A stretch of 42,377 bases of DNA. Source: Herbivorax alkaliphila (GTDB taxonomy: Bacteria; Bacillota; Clostridia; Acetivibrionales; Acetivibrionaceae). The stretch is from assembly GCF_030848475.1 (NCBI RefSeq), contig NZ_JAVDDS010000034.1, positions 1-42,377 on the forward strand, in the 5' to 3' direction. Shown here piece by piece: positions 1 to 8,900 of this stretch; the stretch's first letter is position 1, and every line of letters starts with the position of its first letter. A program made the translations under genes and the position numbers. The notes beneath the pieces are model-generated. The model worked only from the letters and a program-made list of their open reading frames with translations, had not been told where the DNA came from and made no database searches.

Positions 1-128
1 AGGAGAGGAGAATGTCAAACCATTTGGTTTAATTTTATACAATATAAAAAAATAATATAGAAAAATTCAGAAAAATATGCTATTATTGTTTCTAGATAAG
101 TTATTTAAATTTCATGGAGGTGTAATCA

Positions 129-212
129 GTGAGTTCAGGATGTTTAGGGTGCAGTATGGTTATTTTAGTCATATTAATATTGGTTACGTTAGGTATAGTT
201 GTAATATTGTAA
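129..212 (+). CDS. 27-residue Cys-containing single-span membrane peptide
   Basis: A GTG-started reading frame sits behind a strong ribosome site (GGAGGTG, bases 116-122). It encodes a short head with a Cys-Leu-Gly-Cys motif (Cys5 and Cys8) followed by about 17 uninterrupted Val/Ile/Leu residues, enough for one membrane span. A stop follows directly. The good ribosome site and clean hydrophobic segment argue for a real gene, but I do not recognise the family. The vicinal cysteines at the membrane edge could bind metal, carry a lipid or form a disulfide; that is inference. It lies just upstream of the tRNA-Leu promoter and is not obviously co-transcribed with a neighbour. Confidence 0.5.
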   Translation: MSSGCLGCSMVILVILILVTLGIVVIL

Positions 213-273
213 AATACAACATATCTAGGTAGTTTTACTACTTAAAAAAGCTAAAAAATTGTATTAAAACTAC

Positions 274-302
274 TTGCCAAATCAAAATAAAGATGTTATA
301 AT
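274..302 (+). promoter_or_regulatory. Promoter of the tRNA-Leu gene
   Basis: TTGCCA at 274-279, a 17-base spacer, and TATAAT at 297-302 form a near-consensus vegetative promoter. It ends 26 bases before the tRNA-Leu gene, so transcription would start around base 309. Confidence 0.75.
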
Positions 303-328
303 TTTTAAGCATCGAGTTAATAACTTAA

Positions 329-415
329 GCCGAAGTGGTGAAACTGGCAGACGCACTGGATTCAAAATCCAGCGGGGGAGACTCCGTGTCGGTTCGAGTC
401 CGACCTTCGGCACCA
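329..415 (+). tRNA. tRNA-Leu (anticodon CAA)
   Basis: Acceptor arms GCCGAAG and CTTCGGC pair, and the CCA end is encoded (413-415). The anticodon loop TTCAAAA sits between CTGGA and TCCAG and gives anticodon CAA, which reads the leucine codon TTG. The long variable arm (GCGGGGGAGACTCCGTGTC) is typical of class II leucine tRNA. Downstream is a Rho-independent terminator and then an integrase stump on the other strand, so this tRNA may once have been an attachment site. Confidence 0.95.
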
Positions 416-417
416 AG

Positions 418-465
418 AAAACCAAGGGTTTCAGCCATTGACTGAAATCCTTGGTTTTTGTTTTG
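418..465 (+). terminator. Rho-independent terminator of tRNA-Leu
   Basis: A 16-bp stem (AAACCAAGGGTTTCAG with CTGAAATCCTTGGTTT, one G-T pair) encloses a 7-base loop and runs into TTTTTGTTTT. Confidence 0.85.
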
Positions 466-468
466 AGG

Positions 469-600
469 TTATTTTACTACCATTTTACTACCGAACTTTT
501 TTGAGCTGATTTTTCTTCTGAATTTCTTTGCTACTTGAAATAAAAAAATGGAGTGCCTGAATTCTTGAATAATTACTCTAAATGGGTTTACTGTCAAAGC
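469..600 (-). pseudogene. Stump of a tyrosine integrase (C-terminus only)
   Basis: Read on the minus strand, the last 24 codons encode a Lys/Arg-rich tail ending FGSKMVVK and a TAA stop at 471-469. This resembles the usual C-terminal tail of Firmicute phage and ICE tyrosine recombinases. The frame stays open upstream to about base 600, but that part does not look like an integrase and has no catalytic Arg-His-Arg-Tyr residues. The fragment points toward the tRNA-Leu gene, the usual arrangement for an element integrated at a tRNA 3' end. I infer a remnant left after deletion of an element; the identification rests on a short tail motif. Confidence 0.5.
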
Positions 601-604
601 TGAG

Positions 605-688
605 GAAAATAAACCTTTAGATTCAAGGAACTTTGACCAAAGGGGATATGATCTAGAGTATTTAGAGAAATTTCATAAAAACAGTTAG
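605..688 (+). pseudogene. 27-codon coding-like scrap, origin unknown
   Basis: An open stretch with coding-like composition reads ...DSRNFDQRGYDLEYLEKF... and stops at TAG 686-688. It has no start codon or ribosome site in a sensible place. A faint likeness to tails of phage-type replication proteins is not enough for a call. It lies among other broken mobile-element pieces and is best read as debris. Confidence 0.25.
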
Positions 689-780
689 AATGAGGTTGAA
701 TACAGGATGAAAATTAAAAGCTGACCAATATAAAAAGGGCTCTGGAACTGTATCAAAAGCTCTTGAAAAATATTCAGAAA

Positions 781-891
781 TTATTTTTCAATATGTTTAA
801 TATCAAATGGAGAACAAACTATTTCACTGTATGGCTTTAAAATACATATATTACTTTTTTCTTTTAGAATATCAATACCGACACTTATCAT
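781..891 (-). pseudogene. IS110-family transposase, N-terminal fragment
   Basis: A minus-strand frame starts with ATG at 891-889 behind a ribosome site (AAAGGAAAG, bases 909-901) and stops after 36 residues. It begins MISVGIDILKEKSNICILKP, matching the conserved start of IS110-family DEDD transposases (VGIDVSKxK), where the Asp is the first acidic active-site residue. Full-length members are about 300-420 residues, so about nine tenths is missing. The intact start and ribosome site show that the 5' side of the element survived while the rest was deleted. Confidence 0.7.
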
Positions 892-1110
892 AAATTATTA
901 CTTTCCTTTCATAAAAATAGTTTGTAATTGTTTCCATCCGATCTTATTACAATTCATTTTAGTTCGTTACACGAAAGCTCTTTAAAGAGTTTCAACCTGC
1001 TTAATCGAGTGTTCATAATAAGGGGGAGTTAGGTTTTTTTGACGGATGTGATTAATCCAAAATAAGCCACGCCAGACCAACCACATCCATTATTATGAAA
1101 AAATAAGTGC
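892..1110 (-). other. Non-coding left flank of the IS110 fragment, candidate bridge-RNA region
   Basis: Upstream of the IS110 fragment lies about 220 bases without a reading frame. On the minus strand it contains a stem GGATGTG/CACATCC (plus-strand 1082-1088 and 1044-1050) enclosing a large GC-richer loop. A second near-palindrome, GAAAGCTCTTTAAAGAGTTTC, lies at 973-993. IS110 elements of the IS621 type encode their bridge RNA in the left end, just 5' of the transposase, with stems that enclose internal guide loops. Position and shape fit, but the RNA and its guides are inference, and with the transposase truncated it could not act alone. Confidence 0.35.
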
Positions 1111-1203
1111 AAATGTTTAAGTATAATTTATTACATGCTTCAACTCTTACACTTTTATGGTACTAAATAATCCTATATAAAGTTTTTTAAAGATTTTTTA
1201 TCT

Positions 1204-1591
1204 ATGCAACTGTCAAAGACCCATGATAAAATTAAAATTAAAAGAAATATAAATTATTTAATTCAAGTACTAAACAACTTAATTTCTAATGCAATAGATT
1301 CGTATAAAAACCAGAAGAGAAGTATTGATTATGTATAACTCAACTGGTAAAATTAATATTGTAGTAAAAGACTATGGAAAAGGCATTAGAGATAAAGTTA
1401 AAAATAAGTTGTTTAAGCGTAAGGTCATAACCAAAGGTAAAGAAGGTGCAGGCCTTGGACTTTATATTTCTAAGTTTATTATAAACAGTAAATTTGATGG
1501 GACAATTAGAGTTGAATTGACTGAAGTTCAAGGTAGTTCATTTATTATTTCCAACTGGGGAAAACGGGAGAGACATTTGCATTTAGATTAA
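1204..1591 (+). pseudogene. Sensor histidine kinase ATPase domain, frameshifted scrap
   Basis: Two overlapping frames together spell a histidine-kinase ATP-binding domain. Bases 1204-1338 encode an N-box (QVLNNLISNAIDSY) and stop at TAA. Bases 1325-1591, one base out of frame, encode a G1-like box (DYGKGI) and a G2 box (GAGLGLYIS). The phosphoacceptor H-box, dimerisation helices and sensor domain are missing. The two halves would join with one frameshift near 1325-1336. It must be non-functional and belongs with the decayed genes around it. The domain call is firm; the original signal is unknowable here. Confidence 0.7.
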
Positions 1592-1614
1592 ATTAGTTGA
1601 GAAAGACTTTTGAT

Positions 1615-1800
1615 GTTTCCAAAGAAGAGCTAGGGCAGTAATTAAGTATCGGACGTACAACAATTGCTAATTATGAAAATGGTTTTAATAGGGCATAAAT
1701 AGAAATGTTTGAGAAGAGGGGAACTTATTTTGGAGTGAGTACAGATTATTTGTTGTGTAAAGAAGTGAGTTTTCCAAAGGCTTACAAAAAGTATAAGTGA
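1615..1800 (+). pseudogene. XRE-family HTH regulator with two in-frame stops
   Basis: Frame 1615-1800 encodes a helix-turn-helix of the XRE (Cro/C1) family: VSKEELGQ, stop, LSIGRTTIANYENG, stop, IEMFEKRGTYFGVSTDYLL. It aligns with the typical pattern SQEELG...ISRTTISNYENG...FGVSTDYLLG, with TAA stops after Gln8 and after the Arg-Ala that follows the recognition helix. The first helix is also out of frame upstream. Such regulators typically control phage or conjugative-element genes, which fits the neighbouring integrase stump. Confidence 0.75.
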
Positions 1801-2184
1801 TAGGGAGTGTTTGCAAGGAAGAAGGAAAAGGTTGGATAAATAACTGGAATCTAAAAATAATCAATACAAAAAGTAGGGGAGAATTCAAAAAGTTTTTATT
1901 TGAAGTAGTAGCTAGAGATATGTAAAGATAAAAGAAACTGTAATAATTTGATATAAATTAAAGTAAATCAATTTATTGTGTAATTATTGTATCATTATTT
2001 ATGGACTTACTTAGGTCTTCTATTGCATATGGTGTTATTACACATAGAACAACTATATTAATACTATTTATGCGAGTTATATTTTATATGAGTACAAATG
2101 GCTAACTTTTTAATTGATTAGAGCATAATTTGAATTTTTAATAAAAAGGTAGTAAAATTTTACTAACACAATAAGGTAATTAAA
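1801..2184. other. Gap without a supportable gene
   Basis: These 384 bases are AT-rich and full of stops in all frames. The only ATG frame of note (2001-2105, 34 codons) has no ribosome site. I see no repeat or RNA gene here; it is probably decayed DNA joining two scrap regions. Confidence 0.5.
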
Positions 2185-2292
2185 ATGGCTAGAGAAAGTA
2201 GAAATACTGACAGTGATATGTTAGTTTCTGAGCCATACCCATTAGTTATGGATGCTCCACTGTCAGCATTCGATAAAACAAGAATTGGATAA
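2185..2292 (+). pseudogene. Scrap of a DndD/SMC-like ATPase (Walker B region)
   Basis: Thirty-five codons include SEPYPLVMDAPLSAFDKTRI and then stop. PLVMDAP with a following Ser and Asp is the Walker B/D-loop region of RecF/SMC-like AAA ATPases such as DndD and related defence ATPases. There it lies about 60-100 residues from the C-terminus. Neither Walker A nor the coiled coil remains. The sequence joins abruptly to an unrelated frame at about 2276, suggesting a deletion junction. Given the DUF1016 gene downstream, I infer the remains of a defence locus. Confidence 0.45.
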
Positions 2293-2440
2293 AGATAATG
2301 AGCCAGATTTTGATGAACGTATGAATAAGGCATTTCGGCATTATGAAAGTGAGAAAGCAAAGGATGACGAACAGCTCTATGAGAAATATGTTCGTGGAGG
2401 TGTCGATGTGCGGTATGAAAAACTAATATTAAGTAGTTAA
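2252..2440 (+). pseudogene. Short acidic ORF, probably the end of a deleted gene
   Basis: The first eight or so codons are the ATPase scrap read in another frame. From about 2276 the frame becomes convincingly coding (acidic, FDERMNKAFRHYES...YEKYVRGGVDVRYEKLI). There is no ribosome site before the ATG. It looks like the tail of a separate protein fused by deletion to the ATPase scrap. I do not recognise the family. It ends 56 bases before the DUF1016 gene. Confidence 0.35.
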
Positions 2441-2496
2441 GTTTTTCTAATACAGCAACAAATATTAGAGTAATACTTAAATGAGAAGGTGATAAG

Positions 2497-3549
2497 ATGA
2501 CTTTAAATAAGGATATATATGAAGATATAAAACGAATTTTGGAAAAGACAAGAGCAAAAGCTTATTCTGCTGTAAATTTTGCAATGGTTGAAGCATACTG
2601 GAATATTGGAAAACTTATTGTTGAAAAGCAGGGTGGTGACCAAAGAGCAGATTATGGTTCAAATCTTTTAAAGAAGCTGTCAAAAAAACTGTCTGAAGAA
2701 TTTGGGAAAGGTTATACAGTAACGAATTTAAGCTATATGCGTCAGTTTTACTTGTCATTTCCAAATTATCACGCACTGCGTGATAATTTGAGCTGGACAC
2801 ATTACAGAAATTTGTTGAAGGTTGAAAATGAAAAGGCACGACAATTTTATCTTGAAGAATGTTCAAAAGCTAATTGGAGTACAAGACAGCTTGAAAGACA
2901 AATAAATTCTTTTTTTTATGAAAGGTTATTATCAAGTAAGAATAAAGAACCTGTTAGAAATGAGATTTTATTACTGGAAAAAGGTAAGATTCCAGAAGAT
3001 ATTATTCGTGACCCATATGTTCTTGAGTTTTTAGGGCTTGAGCACACGACAAGTTTATTTGAAAAAGATCTTGAACAAGCCCTTATTGATCACCTCCAGA
3101 AGTTTTTGCTTGAATTGGGAAGAGGATTTTCATTTGTTGCGAGGCAAAAACGAATTACTTTTGATGGAAGACATTTTTTTATTGACTTGGTGTTCTATAA
3201 TTATATTTTAAAATGTTTTGTTTTGATTGATTTAAAAATTGGGGATTTAACCCATCAAGACTTGGGGCAGATGCAAATGTATGTAAATTACTATACTAGG
3301 GAAATGAAAAATGAAGGAGATAATCCCCCTATTGGAATTGTTATGTGTGCTGATAAGAGTGACTCAATTGTTAAATATACACTTTCAGAAGAAAATAACC
3401 AGATATTTGCTTCGAAGTATAAGTTGTATCTTCCTACAGAAGATGAATTGAGGAGAGAAATAGAATCAGAATGTGAATTGTTGGAGAGAGAAAAAAGATT
3501 GTTAAACTCAAAGAAAAATGATAAAAAATCTCAAAAAGGTGAAGATTGA
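2497..3549 (+). CDS. DUF1016 (YhcG-type) PDDEXK nuclease-like protein
   Basis: The 350-residue protein is full length for the DUF1016/YhcG family. An N-terminal helical domain (about 1-150) has the typical WNIGKLIVEKQ and SYMRQFYLSFP blocks. The C-terminal domain (about 170-330) has the PD-(D/E)XK-like core: FFIDLVFYN near residue 230, then FVLIDLKIG, with Asp and Lys in the expected places. The family is found in many bacteria, often beside type I restriction systems or in defence islands; its exact substrate is not established. The ATG is preceded by AAGGTG at 5 bases. It follows the scrap of a SMC-like ATPase, fitting a defence-derived locus. The domain call is firm, the role inferred. Confidence 0.85.
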   Translation: MTLNKDIYEDIKRILEKTRAKAYSAVNFAMVEAYWNIGKLIVEKQGGDQRADYGSNLLKKLSKKLSEEFGKGYTVTNLSYMRQFYLSFPNYHALRDNLSWTHYRNLLKVENEKARQFYLEECSKANWSTRQLERQINSFFYERLLSSKNKEPVRNEILLLEKGKIPEDIIRDPYVLEFLGLEHTTSLFEKDLEQALIDHLQKFLLELGRGFSFVARQKRITFDGRHFFIDLVFYNYILKCFVLIDLKIGDLTHQDLGQMQMYVNYYTREMKNEGDNPPIGIVMCADKSDSIVKYTLSEENNQIFASKYKLYLPTEDELRREIESECELLEREKRLLNSKKNDKKSQKGED

Positions 3550-3731
3550 TGTTTACTAGGGAAATTATAAAAGGAAATTTACGTACCATTATGATATCAC
3601 AAAATAAAATTACGTTAATTAGAAGTAATCGTGCTTTGAATTTTGATAAATACTATAATAAATCAATAATAAAACAAAGGAAACTATCTAGAAAGAAAAA
3701 GTTTACTAATATAACTTGGAGAGGAGAGATT

Positions 3732-5381
3732 ATGGAGAAAATGTTAATAGTAGTCGGTATACTGGCGTTTATCTTTATCACAGATATATATAGGCGTTTT
3801 AAAAGGATTAGAGAGCTTAAGGACGCAATAAAAGAAGAGTATGGCCAAAAACCAATAATAAAAAAATATGACTTTGAAAAAATAACCTATTTTTGGGATG
3901 AGTATAAAAAAGTAATACCTGAAGATGAGAGAATAGATGATGTTACATGGAGCGACCTAGAAATGAACAAAGTATTTGCTAGAATTAATAGTTCATGTTC
4001 TTTTGTTGGTGAACAAATTTTGTATGCTTCACTTCATTGTATGCACAAAAACAACTTTAATATGGAATTACTAGAAGAAAAAATTAATTTCTATGAAAGT
4101 AATGATTTAGAAAGAGAAGAAACTGAATTGATTTTATGCAGGTTAAAAAAAGAAGAGGAAAGTTATTTTTTGCCTAAATTCATGTCTAATTTAGATGATT
4201 ATGGCATTGGAGGGATTTTAGGATACAGGATAATGCAAATTTTATTAGTGGCGTTGCTGTTAATATCTATTATTTTCCAGAGCACAGGTTTTCTATTTTT
4301 TGCAGGGGCAGTCTTTGCGATTAATTTAATTATTTATCAAAAAGATAAAATTAAGTATGAGCTTAATCTTAATTCTTTATCTAGTGTTGTAGATGTGGTT
4401 ATTGCAGGAAAAAAGATTGCTTATAATAAAAACTTGTATTATGAAAGTAAATTTCAAAATTTAAAAAAAGAAGTATCATTATTTAAAAAAATATTAAAGC
4501 GTGTCAATATTTTAAAAAATAAAAAAGATGCTTCCTTATCTGGAGATATTATATCTATAATAACTGATTATCTAATTGGAGCTACTTTAGTGGACTTTAC
4601 AGGCTATCATAGTATTATAGAGTTTTTAAAGAAAAGACAAAAAGAATATATGAAATTATATGAAAAAATTGGACAAATTGATATGGCAATAACAATAGCA
4701 TCTTTTAGAAAAAGTCTTTCACTATTTACTGTACCTCATTTTCATCAAGAACATGTATTAAAAATGGAGGAAATATATCATCCTCTAATTAATGACCCTG
4801 TTTGCAATACAGTTACTATAGATAAAAACTGTATTATTACAGGTTCAAATGCATCAGGTAAATCTACATTTATAAAAGCTGTTGCAGTAAATGTAATTTT
4901 AGCACATAGCTTACACACATGTATGGCAAAAAAAATGTCTTTACCATATGCAAAAATTATTACATCTATGGCAGTAAGAGATGATTTGATGGCAGGAGAA
5001 AGTTACTATATTAAAGAGATTAAGTATCTTAATCGGATAATTCAAAGCTTAAGTAAAGAGAGATTGGTTATTTGTTTAATTGATGAGATTTTACGTGGAA
5101 CAAATACTGAAGAGAGAATAGCAGCCTCTGTTTCAATACTAAGATTTTTGCACAAGAAGAATTGTATTGCAATTGTTGCATCTCATGATATTGAGTTAAC
5201 TAAAATATTAGCTGGAATTTGCGACAATTATCATTTTCGTGAACAAATGCAAGATAAAGATATTGCTTTTGATTATAAAATATATAATGGATCTTCCACT
5301 TATAAAAATGCAATAAAACTACTAAAACATATAGGCTTTCCTGATGAAATAGTGGAGAATGCCAATAGGTTTGACATGTGA
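3732..5381 (+). CDS. Membrane-anchored MutS-like ATPase
   Basis: I take the ATG at 3732, which has a strong ribosome site (GGAGAGGAG), rather than an earlier in-frame ATG at 3546 that overlaps the previous gene. The 549-residue protein begins with a membrane span (about 4-18) and has another hydrophobic pair near residues 155-200. The C-terminal 190 residues are a MutS domain V ATPase: Walker A TGSNASGKST, Walker B CLIDEILRGTN and the His switch IVASHDIEL. It lacks the mismatch-binding domain I, so it is not MutS1. Members of this membrane-linked MutS-related group are known in Firmicutes, but their job is unclear. The DUF1016 gene lies 182 bases upstream. Confidence 0.8.
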   Translation: MEKMLIVVGILAFIFITDIYRRFKRIRELKDAIKEEYGQKPIIKKYDFEKITYFWDEYKKVIPEDERIDDVTWSDLEMNKVFARINSSCSFVGEQILYASLHCMHKNNFNMELLEEKINFYESNDLEREETELILCRLKKEEESYFLPKFMSNLDDYGIGGILGYRIMQILLVALLLISIIFQSTGFLFFAGAVFAINLIIYQKDKIKYELNLNSLSSVVDVVIAGKKIAYNKNLYYESKFQNLKKEVSLFKKILKRVNILKNKKDASLSGDIISIITDYLIGATLVDFTGYHSIIEFLKKRQKEYMKLYEKIGQIDMAITIASFRKSLSLFTVPHFHQEHVLKMEEIYHPLINDPVCNTVTIDKNCIITGSNASGKSTFIKAVAVNVILAHSLHTCMAKKMSLPYAKIITSMAVRDDLMAGESYYIKEIKYLNRIIQSLSKERLVICLIDEILRGTNTEERIAASVSILRFLHKKNCIAIVASHDIELTKILAGICDNYHFREQMQDKDIAFDYKIYNGSSTYKNAIKLLKHIGFPDEIVENANRFDM

Positions 5382-5917
5382 CAGCAACCATGCTCCCTTG
5401 TCACAGTGTAGTCATCTTTTTACAACAAATATTAGAGTTAAAGAGATGAAAATGGTGGAAATTATCAATAACACCTAAAATATATCTGGTTAATTTAAAG
5501 CACGTTTTAATGCTGTTAATTCTTATTCAGCAACCCAAACTTCATATGTTGTGTAATTTACAGTAAAATCTAAATTTTGCTTATGAACTCTTCAGGTTTT
5601 TGTGAATCATTTACTTAAATCCCCTTTTTTATAATTTTTTTATATTGCACCATCTAAATTTTGGTATGTCAATTTAGATGGATTTTACTGGGTTTGTGTC
5701 ATTTTTGAGAGTAGAATATTAGTATATAAAAAAATGTATTGGTAGGATATTAATAAAATATATTGAAAAGTTTTAAAATTTATTATATCATTAGTTAATA
5801 CTATTTAGTTTTAATTGTAAATACAAAATGTGAGGTGTATTTATTTAGTTTGATTTATGCAATTAAGGCTTTATATTACAACAAACTACTTTAGTAAATT
5901 TACAAGGGGGTACTAAT
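5382..5917. other. Intergenic region with one inverted repeat and a coding scrap
   Basis: This 536-base gap separates the MutS-like gene from the protease. A perfect 11-bp inverted repeat (CCATCTAAATT/AATTTAGATGG) with a 10-base loop lies at 5650-5681 and may end transcription. On the minus strand, 5579-5523 encodes an 18-codon tail (ending TTYEVWVAE and a stop) that looks like the end of a lost gene. The 150 bases before the protease are very AT-rich and probably hold its promoter, but I could not fix the boxes. Confidence 0.5.
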
Positions 5918-8900
5918 ATGTTCAAAAAAGGCATATCAATATTAGTTGTAATTTGTGTTATGGTGTCTACTGTAATTACAGGTTTTGCTCAAAATACTGA
6001 GGACAAGGAGAACAAAACAAATGACACAGCAAATATTGAGGAAACAAAAACTAAAAAACCAGGTCAGTTAATCGTAAAGTATAAGGAAAGTTCTTCCTTT
6101 AGATCCATGTCAAATATGCAAAAAGAGGAAAAAGTAATAAAGTCCAGCGATAATGGTTTAACTCTTATCGAAGTTGAGGAAAATGAAGTTACCAAGAAAA
6201 TAGAATCTTTAAAAAAGGACGGAAATGTTGAGTATGTTGTTCCAAATTATATGAGAAAAATTTCCCGATTTCCTATAGAGAATCCAAATGATCCTGAATT
6301 TGAAAATCAATGGGGGCTTGTTAATATAAATGCTCAAGATGGATGGGTTACCATTGATGATTCAGAAGATTTAAGTGAAGTAACAGTAGCTGTTATTGAT
6401 ACAGGAATAGATATGTTTCATGAGGATTTAAAAGATGTAGTGGTAGAGGGATATGATTTTGTAGATATGGATGATAATCCAATTTATGGACCTATTGATG
6501 AAGAACATGCATCTCATGTGGCAGGGATTATTGCAGCAAAAACAAATAATGGTGTTGGAATTTCTGGTACCGTTGGACAGGCACCTGTTAAAATAATGCC
6601 GATAAGGGCATTTGAAGGTGCATGGGGAGAAGATTTTAATATAATTGAATCCATTTATTATGCTGTTGACAATGGTGCTGATGTAATAAATATGAGCTTT
6701 GGAGGGCCTATAGAGAGTGTTGCACTTAATGAAGCTCTAGAATATGCTCTTTCGGAAAATGTTGTAATGGTAGCGGCAGCAGGAAATAATGCTATGGATG
6801 CATTAAATGAATACCCTGCAGCATTTCCAGGAGTTATAGCTGTATCAGCTACAGACGAAACAGATGATTTGACTTCTTTTTCAAACTATGGTTCTGTTAT
6901 AGATTTGGCAGCACCTGGTCAGGATATTTTAAGTACAATACCAGAAGATTTGTATGATTATTATGAAGGTACTTCTATGTCAGCTGCCTTTGTAAGTGGA
7001 GCATGTGCTCTTTTGCTTTCTAAAAATCCTTCACTTACCAGTGTTGAAATAGAACATATTCTTGCAGATTCAGCAAAGGAAATTGGTGATGCAGGAAAAG
7101 ATAAAAAATTTGGACATGGACTTTTAGATATTAACGGTGCTCTTATGGTAGAGGAAGTTAAACCAAGACTTGAAATTATGAATTTAATTGATGGAGAAGT
7201 TGTTTATGATATTATTGATGTGAACACAAGATTTACATATCCTGAAAATATAGAAAAGACAGAATTGTATGTTAATGATGAACTAGTGGAGACGGTTTTT
7301 GAAAAAACAGATATGTTAAATAGCTTTGAGATTGATACGTACAACTGTAGAGATGGGGCACTTAATATAAAGGTAGTAGCTTATGAAGAGGAAAAAATCT
7401 ATCAAAAAGAAGTGGAAGTACGTGTTAGAAACACTGTTTATACAGGATTGAGGGTTAAATTAACTCATGATGGAGAGCCTGTTTCTAATGGCTTTATTAA
7501 AGTGTGGAATAAATATACAACAGTTGATGGTGAAACTTTCTATGATTTTGTTCACCATGGGGTTACAGCAAAAAATGGTGTAGCTGTTGTACCAGGCACT
7601 GATGCCCCTAATGGTAATACATATGTGATTGTTGCAGATTATGCCCTAGAAAGTGAAGGAGATTATTCAAATGCAATTATACTAGAAGAGGCAATTGCAC
7701 CTGACATAGTAGAAATAGATGGAAAAGACCTTGTGCCAGTTACTGTTAATACAGGGCTTGATGATGAGCAATCTGTTTTTGGGTCGTATAAGTTTCCAGA
7801 GGCAGAAAATTCAATTCAGTTTAGCATATTACCAAATACCTCAGGTGAGTTTAAAGCTTTCTTAAGTAAAGGAATATATTCTTTTGAGGTGGTTACACAT
7901 AAAACTGAGAGTAATAAGGAATCTTCTGAAGCTATATTTATGTTAAGTGAAAAAAATGTATTAATTGACGGAAAAGATACCGTTGTAAATATGGAAAGTG
8001 ATAAAAGCAAGCTTGCTAAAATTAATAACAGTTATAATAGCATATATGGATTTATGCCTTCTCAAATGTTTATTTCTATGAGAGATAAAGATGTCATGTT
8101 GAGTAAAGGAGTTGTTTTAGAAGATGTTTATAACATTCCAGAAATATATGTAACACCGGGAGAGTACATTTTTGAATATGATATTATGGGAAGTAAGGGA
8201 ACCGATGAAATTTTTATGTTTTTAGAAGGAGAGGCGGTTTCTTTAAAAGAGGGAGAAGAAAAACTATTGGCCGTTGGAGGAATATTTACGGGAAAAATCC
8301 AAACGGATAAAACTGAATATATACCAGGAGAATATATTGATATTGATGCATCTTTAACTGATAGTCAGGGAAATAAAATTATATATGCAGATTATATGAA
8401 TTTTGATCCATTTTTTGTATTTAGAAACCAAAAGTCTGTGTTTTACAGAAAAGATAATAAGAAAGTAGGATTAAAACTTAAAAATAGTTTATTTGAAGTT
8501 CCAGCAGAGCCTATAGAGTACGAGTTTAAAGATCCTGCGACAATTGAACTTATTGACAGCAAAAATAATGTTGTGAAAAGTATTCCAAAGCATTCTATTA
8601 GCTGGATGGATTTTGACTTAGACCAAAATATTTTAAGTGGGGACTATAGATTAAAAATGATTGTTGAACTTCCATATCTAATTCAAGATGAGACAGATAT
8701 AAGTGTTAAAAGAGAAGCAAAAGAAGATGCAGTTAAGTTTAATATAGAACTTCCTGGAGAAAAAAAAGCAACAATGGCTACTATCGAAGCAATAAATATA
8801 GAAACTGGAGAAAGTTTTTATCAATGGGGAGATGATCTTTTAGATGGAGAGATGTTTCTTTCACTGCCAGAGGGAACCTATAAAGCAGCTGTTTATTCTC

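Noticed and set aside
300-325. Possible further copy of the dispersed repeat (TAAGCATCGAG)
   Set aside because: Only 11 bases match; chance is likely.
985-1036. Possible repeat copy (TAATCGAGTGTTCA...GGAGTTAGG)
   Set aside because: The match needs several gaps and lies in the IS110 flank; not convincing.
2001-2105. 34-codon ATG frame (MDLLRSSIAYGVITHRTTIL...)
   Set aside because: No ribosome site, sits in a decayed region, and no recognisable motif.
3546-3731. N-terminal extension of the MutS-like protein from ATG 3546
   Set aside because: It overlaps the DUF1016 stop, is Lys/Arg-rich without family likeness, and the ATG at 3732 has a far better ribosome site.
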